Positions 42,486-50,904 of a DNA stretch of 64,000 nt are shown piece after piece; position 1 is the stretch's first letter, and each line of letters starts with the position of its first letter. The notes beneath the pieces are model-generated. The model made no database searches. It saw nothing but the letters and a program-made list of their open reading frames with translations, and was not told the origin of the DNA. Source of the stretch: Clostridiales bacterium (lineage in GTDB: Bacteria; Bacillota_A; Clostridia; Oscillospirales; Oscillospiraceae); assembly GCA_019410105.1 (NCBI GenBank), contig DXTB01000002.1, forward strand, positions 1 through 64,000, read 5' to 3'. A program made the translations under genes and the position numbers.

Positions 42486-43135
42486 CAGTCCAGAAAATAT
42501 CCCAGGGAGGCAAACACCTCAGACAGCCGCTGGGGGGCCAGAATCTCGATCCTGCGGTAAGACTGGCGGAGGATGCCGGCCTCCCGAAACTGTTTGAGGA
42601 TGCGGGTGACGGAGACACGGCTCATACCGGTGATGGCCGCGATCTGCTCGTGGGTGTACGGAATGGAGGGACCGGAGCTGGCGCAACAGGTGTGCAGGAA
42701 ATAGGCCACCCGCTTGTCATCCTCCAGAAAGTGGGAACAGCAGATATAGTCGGACAGCATGGTGATCCGCCGCACAAAATGGGCCATCAGGTCCTGGGGA
42801 GGATAGCCGTGCTCCTGCCACAGCTTCCAAAAGCGGTCTGCCGCCAGCAGATAGACCTCCGCCGGAGAGATGGCGGACACGCTGACCATGACCTTGGCGT
42901 GATACACCAGGGCGCTGCTGCCGAACAGATTGCCGGGTCCCAGGTAAAAGAGGGAGATCTCATCTCCGCTGGGACCGAGGCAGAAGGTGCGGAGCTGCCC
43001 CTTGACCAGAAAGCCTGCCTGTGCGGACAGCGCACCCTTTTCCAGCAGGACCTCGCCGCTGCGGTACTGGCGTCTGACGCCGTATTTGACAAAAAGCTCC
43101 CCCACGTGGGGGCTGATCTGGATGTCGCCGGACAC
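42485..43135 (-). CDS. Crp/Fnr-family transcriptional regulator
   Basis: A 216-residue regulator. The cNMP-binding-like beta-roll occupies about 10-120 (LEKGALSAQAGFLVKGQLRTFCLGPSGDEISLFYLGPGNLFG) and a winged helix about 145-205 (YTHEQIAAITGMSRVSVTRILKQFREAGIL). No N-terminal cysteine cluster of Fnr type is seen; scattered cysteines (CC at about 130 and 151) are not in an Fnr pattern. GTG start about 11 bases after AAAGGAGG. It is divergent from the Tdh-like gene, which it probably controls. Confidence 0.9.
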   Translation of the reverse strand: MSGDIQISPHVGELFVKYGVRRQYRSGEVLLEKGALSAQAGFLVKGQLRTFCLGPSGDEISLFYLGPGNLFGSSALVYHAKVMVSVSAISPAEVYLLAADRFWKLWQEHGYPPQDLMAHFVRRITMLSDYICCSHFLEDDKRVAYFLHTCCASSGPSIPYTHEQIAAITGMSRVSVTRILKQFREAGILRQSYRRIEILAPQRLSEVFASLGYFLD

Positions 43136-43222
43136 GGGGCATCCCGCCTCCTTTCCTGAGAGGATTCCATATCAACATCAACAAAAATAGTAGCAGATTT
43201 TCTCCCATTCCACAAGATGCAT

Positions 43223-43240
43223 TTGTATCACCTGTTACAA
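43223..43240. promoter_or_regulatory. Crp/Fnr-type operator between the regulator and tdh
   Basis: TTGTATCACCTGTTACAA is an 18-bp imperfect palindrome (TTGTA..CA/TG..TACAA, 7 of 9 pairs match). A TACAAT -10 lies at 43262-43267, so the operator centre is about 42 bases before the expected start, the place from which Crp/Fnr proteins activate class II promoters. Confidence 0.55.
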
Positions 43241-43335
43241 TCTGGCCGCCGGCTCTCCCTTTACAATAAGCATATCCCGACTGAGCGGCCCGGTCAGAAT
43301 GCCGCGCGGCGCGGATCAAAAAGGAGGAGCTGACA

Positions 43336-44385
43336 ATGAAGGATACCATGTGCGGCCTTGTCAAGGAGGTCAACGCCCCGTCCGGCCTGGTCTATCACAC
43401 TGACCTGCCGATCCCGGAGATCAATGACGATGAAGTCCTCATCAAGGTCCACTGCTCGGCCATCTGCGGCACGGATCTGCACATCATGGAATGGGACGAG
43501 TGGTCCCAGAAGCGGATCAAGGCCCCCGTTACCGTGGGCCATGAGACAGCCGGCGAGATCGTGGCGGTGGGAAAAAACGTCACGGAGCGCAAGGTGGGCG
43601 ACCGGGTGTCCTGCGAGTCCCATATTCCCTGCGGCGAGTGCTATTTCTGCAAGAACGGGATGCCACACATCTGCAAGAACGTGAAGCTGTTCGGCTGCAC
43701 CCAGAACGGAGCCTTCGCCGAATACGCCAAGATCCGCTGGGACTGCACGTTCCTGCTGGAGGATGACGTCACCGACGAGGCGGCCTGCATGTTCGAGCCC
43801 ATGGGCGCTGGGATTCACGGCGTGGAGGCGGCGGAGGTCAACGGAAAGACCGTGCTGGTCAGCGGCTGCGGCCCCATCGGTCTGACAGCCATCAGCGCCA
43901 GCAAGACCTTCGGCGCTGTCAAGGTCATCGCCTGCGACCTGATCGATGAGAAGCTGGAGGTGGCCAAGAAGATGGGCGCCGACGCGGTGCTCAACAGCGC
44001 CAAGTGCGACCTGCCGGCGGAGGTCAGGACTCTGACCGGCGGCGTGGGAGTGGACGCGGCCATCGACATCACCGGCGCGGAGCCCGCCCTCAACAGCGCC
44101 CTCAAGTGCCTGCGGGCTGCGGGCCGTCTGGTGTGCGTGGGACTGCCCACCAAGCCCATCACCTTCCACGACATGACCGACGACCTGGTCTATCGGGAGG
44201 TCCAGCTGACCGGCGTCTCCGGACGGAAGATCTGGGAGACCTGGGAGGACTTCGCCAAGGTCATGAAGGGACCCTATTTCAAGCTGGATCAGGTCATCGG
44301 CGGCCGCTTCCCCATGAAGGACTTTGAGGCCGCTCTGGCGCAGATCCACAGCGGCGTGCCCGGCAAGATGATCCTGTATCCCTGA
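43336..44385 (+). CDS. tdh: Zinc-dependent medium-chain dehydrogenase, L-threonine 3-dehydrogenase-like
   Basis: A 349-residue enzyme. Catalytic zinc ligands are in SAICGTDLHIMEWDEWSQ and VGHETAGE; the structural zinc site is CGECYFCKNGMPHIC; the nucleotide motif is VSGCGPIGLTA. The stretch CGTDLHI..WDEWSQ is close to E. coli Tdh, which oxidises threonine to 2-amino-3-oxobutyrate. A related sugar-alcohol dehydrogenase cannot be ruled out. The divergent Crp/Fnr gene and operator suggest specific induction. Confidence 0.85.
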   Translation: MKDTMCGLVKEVNAPSGLVYHTDLPIPEINDDEVLIKVHCSAICGTDLHIMEWDEWSQKRIKAPVTVGHETAGEIVAVGKNVTERKVGDRVSCESHIPCGECYFCKNGMPHICKNVKLFGCTQNGAFAEYAKIRWDCTFLLEDDVTDEAACMFEPMGAGIHGVEAAEVNGKTVLVSGCGPIGLTAISASKTFGAVKVIACDLIDEKLEVAKKMGADAVLNSAKCDLPAEVRTLTGGVGVDAAIDITGAEPALNSALKCLRAAGRLVCVGLPTKPITFHDMTDDLVYREVQLTGVSGRKIWETWEDFAKVMKGPYFKLDQVIGGRFPMKDFEAALAQIHSGVPGKMILYP

Positions 44386-44470
44386 TCCCGCCCCGCAGAA
44401 CAGGTAGGAGGAGACTGTGCCCATTCTGCGGCGGACCCTGACCCGGCCCGGAGATGCTGAACGATCCTGA

Positions 44471-44501
44471 AACACCCCCGCCGCATCGCGGCGGGGGTGT
44501 T
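44471..44501. terminator. Bidirectional terminator
   Basis: A 14-bp stem AACACCCCCGCCGC / GCGGCGGGGGTGTT around ATC, between tdh and the convergent XRE gene. Confidence 0.75.
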
Positions 44502-44506
44502 CTGCG

Positions 44507-44701
44507 TCAGTCCGGTAGATGGAAGATATCCTCCACAGGGGTTTTCAGCAGCCGGGCCAGCCGCATGGCCAGCCCCAGGGTGGGATCGTACTTGTTGTTC
44601 TCAATGGCGTTGATGGTTTGGCGGGTGACGCCCAGCTCCCGTGCCAGGTCCTCCTGCCGGAGCCCCGCCGCCTTCCGCAGCTCCCGAATCCGGTTTTCCA
44701 T
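44507..44701 (-). CDS. Small XRE-family regulator
   Basis: A 64-residue protein made almost wholly of a helix-turn-helix (RIRELRKAAGLRQEDLARELGVTRQTINAIENNKYDPTLGLAMRLARLL), of the YgzD-like type. It follows a small membrane protein gene by three bases; such pairs are common and usually autoregulated. The TGTCAA inverted repeat upstream of the operon is its likely operator. Confidence 0.88.
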   Translation of the reverse strand: MENRIRELRKAAGLRQEDLARELGVTRQTINAIENNKYDPTLGLAMRLARLLKTPVEDIFHLPD

Positions 44702-44704
44702 GGA

Positions 44705-45010
44705 TCACAGCCCCGCACACCGCAGCAGCAGGCCGAAGGCCAGCAGGAAGACTGCCAGCAGCGGGACATACAGCAGGAAGCTCCTGGCGCCGTCCCGGTC
44801 CCCGGCGCGCCATCTCCCCACCTGCAGGGCCAGAAAATACAGGAGATTCTGAAAGATCAACAGGTACATGGGCGCGGTGAAACGGCCGGTGTGGACGCAG
44901 TCCCAGATCCCCCATATAAACAGGGCCATCACCGTGAAGAACCAGGCCACCCGGATGGCGTTCAGGGAGAGGTGGAGTTCCATCTCATCCATGTTCCGAA
45001 AGAATTTCAT
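44705..45010 (-). CDS. Small membrane protein paired with an XRE regulator
   Basis: A 101-residue protein with three predicted helices (about 20-37, 46-64 and 77-97). No domain is recognised with certainty. AAGGAGG lies seven bases before the ATG. It forms a two-gene operon with the XRE regulator. Confidence 0.78.
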   Translation of the reverse strand: MKFFRNMDEMELHLSLNAIRVAWFFTVMALFIWGIWDCVHTGRFTAPMYLLIFQNLLYFLALQVGRWRAGDRDGARSFLLYVPLLAVFLLAFGLLLRCAGL

Positions 45011-45033
45011 AGAACTGCCTCCTTGCTTTGAAT

Positions 45034-45051
45034 TGTCAAGTTCTTTTGACA
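45034..45051. promoter_or_regulatory. Inverted repeat operator TGTCAA-N6-TTGACA
   Basis: A perfect 6-bp inverted repeat just downstream of the -10 of the XRE/membrane operon, where a bound repressor would block transcription. The -35 itself also reads TGTCAA on the plus strand. Confidence 0.5.
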
Positions 45052-45056
45052 TTTTT

Positions 45057-45085
45057 AGAATAGCACGGCAGATGCGAAATGTCAA
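45057..45085 (-). promoter_or_regulatory. Promoter of the XRE/membrane operon
   Basis: On the minus strand TTGACA (45085-45080) and TATTCT (45062-45057), 17-base spacing. Confidence 0.75.
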
Positions 45086-45143
45086 TAGTGTTTTACATTT
45101 TCGCAAAGAGGATAGAAAAACGTCGGGGAACGCAGGCTGACCC

Positions 45144-45172
45144 TTGCGCTTTTGGGCCTGAAATGGTACAAT
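45144..45172 (+). promoter_or_regulatory. ychF: Promoter of ychF
   Basis: TTGCGC (45144-45149) and TACAAT (45167-45172), 17-base spacing. Confidence 0.68.
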
Positions 45173-45209
45173 AATTGTCCGAAAATATCAGCAAGGGAGC
45201 GCTGCTTTT

Positions 45210-46301
45210 ATGAAATTAGGTATCGTGGGTCTGCCCAATGTGGGCAAATCGACCCTGTTCAACGCCATCACCAACGCCGGCGCCGAGAGCGCCAACTATC
45301 CGTTCTGCACCATCGACCCCAACGTGGGCATGGTAGCAGTGCCGGACGAGCGGCTGGACAAGCTGGCGGAGATGTATCAGCCGGATAAGAAGACCCCGGC
45401 GGTCATCGAATTCGTGGACATCGCCGGACTGGTGAAGGGCGCCAGCAAGGGCGAGGGCCTGGGCAACAAGTTCCTGGCCAACATCCGGGAGACCGACGCC
45501 ATCGTCCACGTGGTCCGCTGCTTTGACGACGAGAACGTCATTCACGTGGAGGGCAGCACGGACCCCAGGCGGGACATCGACATCATCAACATGGAGTTGG
45601 TGATGGCGGACCTGGAGATGGTCCAGCGCCGGGTGGAGAAGGCCACGAAAGCCCTGAAGGGCGACAAGAAGTTCCAGCATGAGGTGGACGTGTTCACCGC
45701 ACTGCAGAAGCATCTGGACGGGGGCAATCTGGCCCGGACCTTTGCCTGTGACGAGGACGACGCGGCCCTGATCGCCACCTCCGACCTGCTGACCCTGAAG
45801 CCTGTGATCTACGCCGCCAACACCGACGAGGCGGGCTTCGCCGATCTGGAGCATAATCAGTACTACCAGCAGGTGAAGGCCATTGCCGACGCGGAGGGCA
45901 GCCGGGTGCTGCCCATCTGCGCCAAGATGGAGCAGGACATCGCCGAGCTGGAGGGCGAGGAGAAGCTGATGTTTCTGGAGGAGCTGGGAGTGGAGGAGTC
46001 CGGCCTGGACCGGCTCATCAAGTGCTCCTACGCTCTGCTGGGCCTGATCTCCTTCCTGACCTACGGCAAGGACGAGTGCCGGGCCTGGACCATCAAGAAG
46101 GGCACCAAGGCCCCCCAGGCCGCCGGCAAGATCCACTCCGACATCGAGCGGGGCTTCATCCGGGCGGAGGTCATCGCATACGATGACATGATCGCCTGCG
46201 GTAGCGTCAACGCCGCCAAGGAGAAAGGGCTGCTCCGCAGCGAGGGCAAGGAGTATGTGGTTCAGGACGGAGACATGGTCTACTTCCGGTTCAACGTATG
46301 A
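45210..46301 (+). CDS. ychF: Redox-regulated ribosome-binding ATPase YchF
   Basis: A 363-residue Obg-family protein. G1 loop GLPNVGKST, the segment [19 protein letters not shown] and the NxxE-type base-contact segment YAANTDE fit the ATP-preferring YchF group. The C-terminal TGS domain includes [42 protein letters not shown]. It binds ribosomes and responds to oxidative stress. Confidence 0.97.
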   Translation: MKLGIVGLPNVGKSTLFNAITNAGAESANYPFCTIDPNVGMVAVPDERLDKLAEMYQPDKKTPAVIEFVDIAGLVKGASKGEGLGNKFLANIRETDAIVHVVRCFDDENVIHVEGSTDPRRDIDIINMELVMADLEMVQRRVEKATKALKGDKKFQHEVDVFTALQKHLDGGNLARTFACDEDDAALIATSDLLTLKPVIYAANTDEAGFADLEHNQYYQQVKAIADAEGSRVLPICAKMEQDIAELEGEEKLMFLEELGVEESGLDRLIKCSYALLGLISFLTYGKDECRAWTIKKGTKAPQAAGKIHSDIERGFIRAEVIAYDDMIACGSVNAAKEKGLLRSEGKEYVVQDGDMVYFRFNV

Positions 46302-46504
46302 TGACGGAGGCGGAGAGACTGGCGGCCTATGACCGCATGTACGCCGACCTGCTGAAGGAACGGGACAAGGTCCTGGCGGACATGGACAAGCTCCGCGCCG
46401 CGGGAAGGAATCGGGGAACCACCTACCAGCAGCTGTTGGCCCAGAAACTGACGGTTCAGAACCTGATCGGCCGGTTTGAGATCTACGGAATCAAAGAAGT
46501 GTGA
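46298..46504 (+). CDS. Small helical protein after ychF
   Basis: A 68-residue protein, predicted mostly helical and charged (EAERLAAYDRMYADLLKERDKVLADMDKLRAAGR). No domain is recognised. Its start overlaps the ychF stop (ATGATGA region; ATG 46298 or 46301), and there is no separate binding site, so it depends on coupling to ychF. A terminator follows directly. Confidence 0.6.
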   Translation: MMTEAERLAAYDRMYADLLKERDKVLADMDKLRAAGRNRGTTYQQLLAQKLTVQNLIGRFEIYGIKEV

Positions 46505-46507
46505 GGG

Positions 46508-46538
46508 ACAGGCAGGCGCAAATGCGCCTGCCTGTTTT
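46508..46538 (+). terminator. Terminator of the ychF unit
   Basis: ACAGGCAGGCGCA pairs with TGCGCCTGCCTGT across two bases (the innermost pairs must open), followed by TTT. Confidence 0.75.
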
Positions 46539-46661
46539 GCCTGCGGAGAGGGATCTCCTGACGGCAGGCCGGTCCCATGGGCAAAAGGGACCGGGCGTCT
46601 GGCAGGACAGCATTCCATATAGCGGGCGGCCGTCCGCTGTCCGGCAGAAAAATTCCCAGGG

Positions 46662-46690
46662 GGAAACATTTCGGCCCGCCCCGGCGTATA
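46662..46690 (+). promoter_or_regulatory. Candidate ECF-type promoter of the third sigma operon
   Basis: GGAAAC (46662-46667), 17 bases, CGTATA (46685-46690), 42 bases before the sigma gene. This is close to the SigW-type TGAAAC-N16/17-CGTA pattern and suggests autoregulation. Confidence 0.55.
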
Positions 46691-46732
46691 TAGGTTGAAA
46701 GCGCTTTTCAAACGAGAGAAAGGAGGCATTGC

Positions 46733-47272
46733 ATGGAAGAGGCTGAAATCCTGCTGCGCAATGCCATGGAACACCACGGTGCCGCCGTCTACCGGCTGGC
46801 CCTGTGCCGGATGCAGAGCGTCCAGGACGCAGAGGACGTGTACCAGGACGTGTTTCTCCGGCTGCTGGGCCAGGAGGCATCTGCCTGGGACGGGGAGCAT
46901 CTGCGGGCTTGGCTGCTGCGGTGCACGGTGAACCGGTGCCATGACCTGCACCGCTTCCGCCTGCGGCGTCCGGTGCTGGCGCTGGCGGACCTGCCGGAGA
47001 CGGCCGCGGAAGCGGACAGCGGCGCCGCAGAGCTGTGGGACGCAGTGGCCCGCCTGCCGGAAAAGCTGCGCGTCCCCATCCACCTGTATTATGCCGAGGG
47101 GTATTCCACGGAGGAGATCGCCGGGCTGCTGGACATTCCGGCGGCCACGGTCCGCACCCGGCTCCGCCGGGCCCGAAAAAGACTCAAAGACCTGCTGGGA
47201 GGAGACGACCATGAAGAAGAACGACTATCAGAATTTGATGGAGCATATCCAGCCCCCCGCCGGGCTGAATGA
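46733..47272 (+). CDS. ECF RNA polymerase sigma factor
   Basis: A 179-residue sigma-70 family protein with region 2 (AVYRLALCRMQSVQDAEDVYQDVFLRLL) and region 4 (LPEKLRVPIHLYYAEGYSTEEIAGLLDIPAATVRTRLRRARKRLKDLL). AAGGAGG precedes the ATG. The last 62 bases overlap the start of the next gene in another frame. Confidence 0.92.
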   Translation: MEEAEILLRNAMEHHGAAVYRLALCRMQSVQDAEDVYQDVFLRLLGQEASAWDGEHLRAWLLRCTVNRCHDLHRFRLRRPVLALADLPETAAEADSGAAELWDAVARLPEKLRVPIHLYYAEGYSTEEIAGLLDIPAATVRTRLRRARKRLKDLLGGDDHEEERLSEFDGAYPAPRRAE

Positions 47273-48590
47273 CCGGGTGCTGTCCGCCGCCCGGCAGACG
47301 GCGGGAGCGCAGAAGGAGACGACCGGCCCCAAACATCTGGCGCCCGGAAAGCGGCGCCCGGTGCTCCGGGCGGCAGTATGCGCCGCCTGTGCACTGGCGC
47401 TGGTGGTAGGTTCTGTAACGCTGGGGCCCATTGGCGGCGGAGAGCCCGGAGAGAGCGGCGCGCCGGTAACAGCCCTGCCCAGCTTCTCCTTCGGCCTGAC
47501 GGCTTATGCCGCTGACACGGGGGAGCGTTACGAGGCGAACGCCAACGGGGGGCTGGCCTTCAGCACAGCCGGTCAAGTCTCCTGGTCTGCCGAGGGCGGC
47601 CACTACACCGGCTGTCTGTTCCAGGTGACCGGGGAGAATATTCGAACCATTTCCCTTGCCATTGACCGGGAGGCGCTGTACCGCAGCAGAACTCTGACCA
47701 ACCTCTCCAGAGAAGAGGTGCAGAACTATCTGGAGGCCGAGGCCAACGGCACGGAGTACCGGCTTTCCAGCGGCGAAGGAGTGATCCATGCCGTTTATGG
47801 CGAGGAGGAAGAGGGGCCCCTGACCATGGAGGTGGTGACGGATCTGGGCGCTGCCGTCACGGAGGGCTATGACCCGGAGGTGCGCTATGGATTCCTGATT
47901 CCGGACACCGGCGATATCGACTGGGACAGGGATCCCCGGGCGGCGAATCAGGAGAGCATCGACCGGATGGACGGCGCCCGGCTGACGGTGACGGTGACCT
48001 TCACTGACGGTTCGGAGCAGACCAAGACCTACACGCTGTCCACAGGGCGGCTGAAGGTGGAATATGACGCAAACAGCCCCGGCGGGATCCTCCTGCCCCA
48101 GTTGGCCGGTGATGAAGACCCGTGGCTCTACGGCGTCTATGCGGTGGATGAGACGGCCAGCCGTTTCCTCCAGTGGCCGGTGCAGGGAGCCAACACCATC
48201 AGCCTCTCCAACCCCTATGGTACCCCCCGGTGGCAGCCGGGCGGCAAGACCTGTGAAACTCACACCGGAATCGACATTGCCGCGCCGGAGGGCGAGGCAG
48301 TCCTGGCCGCAGCGGGCGGCACTGTGGTGGAGTCCGGCTATGACGTGGAGCGAGGCAATTATGTGGTGATCGACCACGGGGACGGCCTTTCTACCCTATA
48401 TGGCCAGTGCCGGGACTTTACAGTGGAGGAGGGCGACACCGTCCGGGCCGGGGAGATGATCGGTGCCGTGGGGAAGACCGGCATGGCAACAGGGGCCCAT
48501 CTCCACTTTGAGGTCCGCCAGGACGGAGAGCCCCAGAACCCGGTGGCCTATTTTGACAGCGACGTGCGGGACACCCTCCGCATGGGCTGA
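47211..48590 (+). CDS. Anti-sigma-like membrane protein fused to an M23 peptidase
   Basis: A 459-residue protein. A cytoplasmic N-terminus of ~45 residues (MKKNDYQNLMEHIQPPAGLNDRVL..) resembles anti-sigma partners, followed by a transmembrane helix at about 47-66 and a middle domain. At about 330-455 lies an M23 (lysostaphin-like) metallopeptidase with the zinc motifs HTGIDIAAP (H-x3-D) and HLHFEV (H-x-H). M23 enzymes cleave peptidoglycan cross-bridges. The gene overlaps the sigma gene, so sigma control and wall cleavage are joined in one membrane protein. GGAGGAG precedes the ATG at 47211; the open frame reaches further upstream but lacks a site. Confidence 0.82.
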   Translation: MKKNDYQNLMEHIQPPAGLNDRVLSAARQTAGAQKETTGPKHLAPGKRRPVLRAAVCAACALALVVGSVTLGPIGGGEPGESGAPVTALPSFSFGLTAYAADTGERYEANANGGLAFSTAGQVSWSAEGGHYTGCLFQVTGENIRTISLAIDREALYRSRTLTNLSREEVQNYLEAEANGTEYRLSSGEGVIHAVYGEEEEGPLTMEVVTDLGAAVTEGYDPEVRYGFLIPDTGDIDWDRDPRAANQESIDRMDGARLTVTVTFTDGSEQTKTYTLSTGRLKVEYDANSPGGILLPQLAGDEDPWLYGVYAVDETASRFLQWPVQGANTISLSNPYGTPRWQPGGKTCETHTGIDIAAPEGEAVLAAAGGTVVESGYDVERGNYVVIDHGDGLSTLYGQCRDFTVEEGDTVRAGEMIGAVGKTGMATGAHLHFEVRQDGEPQNPVAYFDSDVRDTLRMG

Positions 48591-48614
48591 CCGGTCCTCT
48601 GTGAAAAGAACAGT

Positions 48615-48655
48615 GAGCGCGGCGCGGAATTTGTTCCGCGCCGCGCTCGTCTTTT
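48615..48655. terminator. Bidirectional terminator
   Basis: A 15-bp stem GAGCGCGGCGCGGAA (48615-48629) with its complement (48634-48648) around TTTG, then GTCTTTT, between the M23 gene and the convergent glycerate kinase. Confidence 0.85.
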
Positions 48656-48671
48656 CAAAAATCCACTCATG

Positions 48672-49814
48672 TCATCGGGCGGTCCGGAACGCATTGTAGA
48701 GCCGGAAGAGATCCTCCAGGGCGGCGCACAGATCTGCCCGGGCGGACTGGCGGGCTACCTCCCAGGGCACGGCGCGACGGTTGGTGGACACGATAGCGGT
48801 GACGCCCTCTTGATAGGCGTCCTCCGCGCCGGGGGCCACGTCGCCCACCACGGCCACCACCGGGATCCGTGTCTGCCGGGCCCGGTGGGCGATGCCGATG
48901 ACCACCTTGCCCCGAAGGCTCTGACAGTCGATACGGCCCTCGCCGGTCAGGACCGCGGTGGCACCAGGCAGCAGGGCATCGAAGCCCACGGTGTCCAGGA
49001 CTGTCTCGATCCCCATCTGCAGGCGACTGCCCAGGAAGGCCATCACACCGGCTCCCATGCCGCCGGCGGCGCCAGCACCGGGAAGGTCTGCGATCTCCCG
49101 GCCCAGGTCCTGGCGGATCACCTCCGACAGGTGGCGCAGATTCCGGTCCAGACGGGTCACCATATCAGGGTCCGCCCCCTTCTGGGGGCCGAAGACGGCG
49201 CTGGCGCCATTGGGACCGCAGAGGGGGTTGTCCACATCGCACATGGTCACGATCTCCACACCGTTCAGCAGGGGGGAGCGATGGGACATGTCGATCCGGC
49301 ACAACCGGTCCAGCGTGCCGCCTACGGGGACGTACTCCGCCCCGGTGCCATCCAGAAAGCGGACGCCCAGAGCGGCGGCACAGCCGCAGCCGCCGTCGTT
49401 GGTGGCACTGCCGCCCAGGCCCAGAATGATGCGCCTGGCGCCGTCCCGGATCGCCGCCAGAATCAGCTCTCCCACGCCGTAGGTGGTGGCTCCCTCAGCA
49501 CAGAGACGGCCCTCCATCAGGGACAGGCCTGCGGCGGCGGCCATCTCGATCACGGCGGTGTAGCCATCGGCCAGCAGACCGTAAAAACCAGAGATCTTAC
49601 GAAAATCCGGACCGGTGCAGGGCACCTCTACCCGGTGGCCGCCCATGGCGGCCAGAAACGCCTCCACGCTCCCCTCGCCGCCATCCGCTACGGGAATGGA
49701 GACCACCTCTGCATCCGGCACGTGGCGCAGAAGGGCCTCCCGCATCAGCCGGCAGATCTCCAGGGAGGACATGGTCCCCTTGAAGGAGTCCGGCATGAGA
49801 ATCCACTTTGACAT
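48672..49814 (-). CDS. Glycerate kinase (GlxK/GarK family)
   Basis: A 380-residue enzyme of glycerate kinase family 1: MPDSFKGTMSSLEICRLM, PVADGGEGSVEAFL, LGLGGSATNDGGCGCAAALG and TGEGRIDCQSLRGKV. It phosphorylates D-glycerate to 2-phosphoglycerate (or 3-phosphoglycerate). It is the last gene of the hydroxyacid cluster, which implies that the pathway yields glycerate. GAGGAGG precedes the ATG. Confidence 0.95.
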   Translation of the reverse strand: MSKWILMPDSFKGTMSSLEICRLMREALLRHVPDAEVVSIPVADGGEGSVEAFLAAMGGHRVEVPCTGPDFRKISGFYGLLADGYTAVIEMAAAAGLSLMEGRLCAEGATTYGVGELILAAIRDGARRIILGLGGSATNDGGCGCAAALGVRFLDGTGAEYVPVGGTLDRLCRIDMSHRSPLLNGVEIVTMCDVDNPLCGPNGASAVFGPQKGADPDMVTRLDRNLRHLSEVIRQDLGREIADLPGAGAAGGMGAGVMAFLGSRLQMGIETVLDTVGFDALLPGATAVLTGEGRIDCQSLRGKVVIGIAHRARQTRIPVVAVVGDVAPGAEDAYQEGVTAIVSTNRRAVPWEVARQSARADLCAALEDLFRLYNAFRTAR

Positions 49815-49868
49815 GAGTTTCCTCCTCTCTGGATGCGCGGGGCGGGCGGAAGGCCCGCCCCGGTCCGG

Positions 49869-50837
49869 TCACGGGTTGACCACGTTGATGGGGGCGCCCT
49901 GAAGGTAGGCCCGCACGTTGTCCACGGTGCAGTCCATGATGCGCTGGCGGCTCTCCCTGGGGGCCCAGGAGATATGGGGGGTGAGGATGCAGTTCTTGGC
50001 GGTCAGCAGGGGGTTGTCGCCCCGGATGGGCTCTGTGGACACCACATCCAGCCCGGCGGCCGCCACCTTGCCGGAGTTCAGGGCGTCCGCCAGGTCCTGC
50101 TCCACCACCATCTGGCCCCGGCTGTTATTGATGATGATGACCCCGTCCTTCATCTTGGCGATGTTCTCCCGGTTGATGATGCCGGTGTTGAAGGGGAACA
50201 GGGGCATTTGGAGGCCCAGAACGTCGGACCGGGCGAACAGTTCGTCCAGGGAGACGTACTCCACCCCCAGCTGCAGAGCTTCGTCCCGCTGGCGCATGTC
50301 GTAGGCGATGACATGCATCCCCAGGGCCGATGCGATGGCGGCAGTGTGGATGCCGATGTTCCCGCAGCCAAGCAGGCCGTATGTCTTTCCCGCCAGCTCG
50401 ATCAGGGGGTAGTCCCAGTAGCACCAGTCCGGGCACTGTTCCCATTTCCCGCTCTTTACCGTATCATTATGATAACCGATGTGATGGCAGATTTCAAGCA
50501 GCAGGGCGATGGCAAACTGGCTGACGGAATGGGTGCCGTAGACCGGCACGTTGGAGACAGGGATGCCCTTCTCTTTTGCGCAGGCTATGTCGACCACGTT
50601 ATAGCCGGTGGCCAGCATGGCGATGAAGCGCATGGAGGGACAGGCGTCCATCACTCGGCGGGAGATGGGGGTCTTGTTAGTGAGGACCACCTCCGCACCG
50701 CCGATCCGGGAGATGATCTCGTCCTCATCGGTGAGGCTGGTGCGGTCGTAAACCGTCAGGTCTCCCAGCTTCTCCAATTCTCCCCAGCTGAGATCGCCGG
50801 GGTTTTCCGTGTATCCGTCCAAAATGACGATGTGCAT
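49869..50837 (-). CDS. D-2-hydroxyacid dehydrogenase (glycerate dehydrogenase/hydroxypyruvate reductase-like)
   Basis: A 322-residue NAD(P)-dependent enzyme. Dinucleotide motif GLLGCGNIGIHTAAIA, Arg in INNSRGQMVVEQDL, Glu in STEPIRGDNPLL, His in TPHISWAPRESRQR; the WAPRESR end matches glycerate dehydrogenases. It would reduce hydroxypyruvate (or oxidise D-glycerate) next to glycerate kinase, 54 bases downstream. The start at 50837 is chosen for AGGAGG upstream. Confidence 0.9.
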   Translation of the reverse strand: MHIVILDGYTENPGDLSWGELEKLGDLTVYDRTSLTDEDEIISRIGGAEVVLTNKTPISRRVMDACPSMRFIAMLATGYNVVDIACAKEKGIPVSNVPVYGTHSVSQFAIALLLEICHHIGYHNDTVKSGKWEQCPDWCYWDYPLIELAGKTYGLLGCGNIGIHTAAIASALGMHVIAYDMRQRDEALQLGVEYVSLDELFARSDVLGLQMPLFPFNTGIINRENIAKMKDGVIIINNSRGQMVVEQDLADALNSGKVAAAGLDVVSTEPIRGDNPLLTAKNCILTPHISWAPRESRQRIMDCTVDNVRAYLQGAPINVVNP

Positions 50838-50904
50838 TTCATTCCTCCTGTCTGTGTGTCCCCCGGCCCGCAGGGGCCGGGGGACAGCCGATTCCACTGG
50901 AAAG

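Noticed and set aside
43336..44385. Quinone oxidoreductase or plain alcohol dehydrogenase for the medium-chain enzyme
   Set aside because: The CGTDLH..WDEWSQ segment and both zinc sites fit the threonine dehydrogenase group better.
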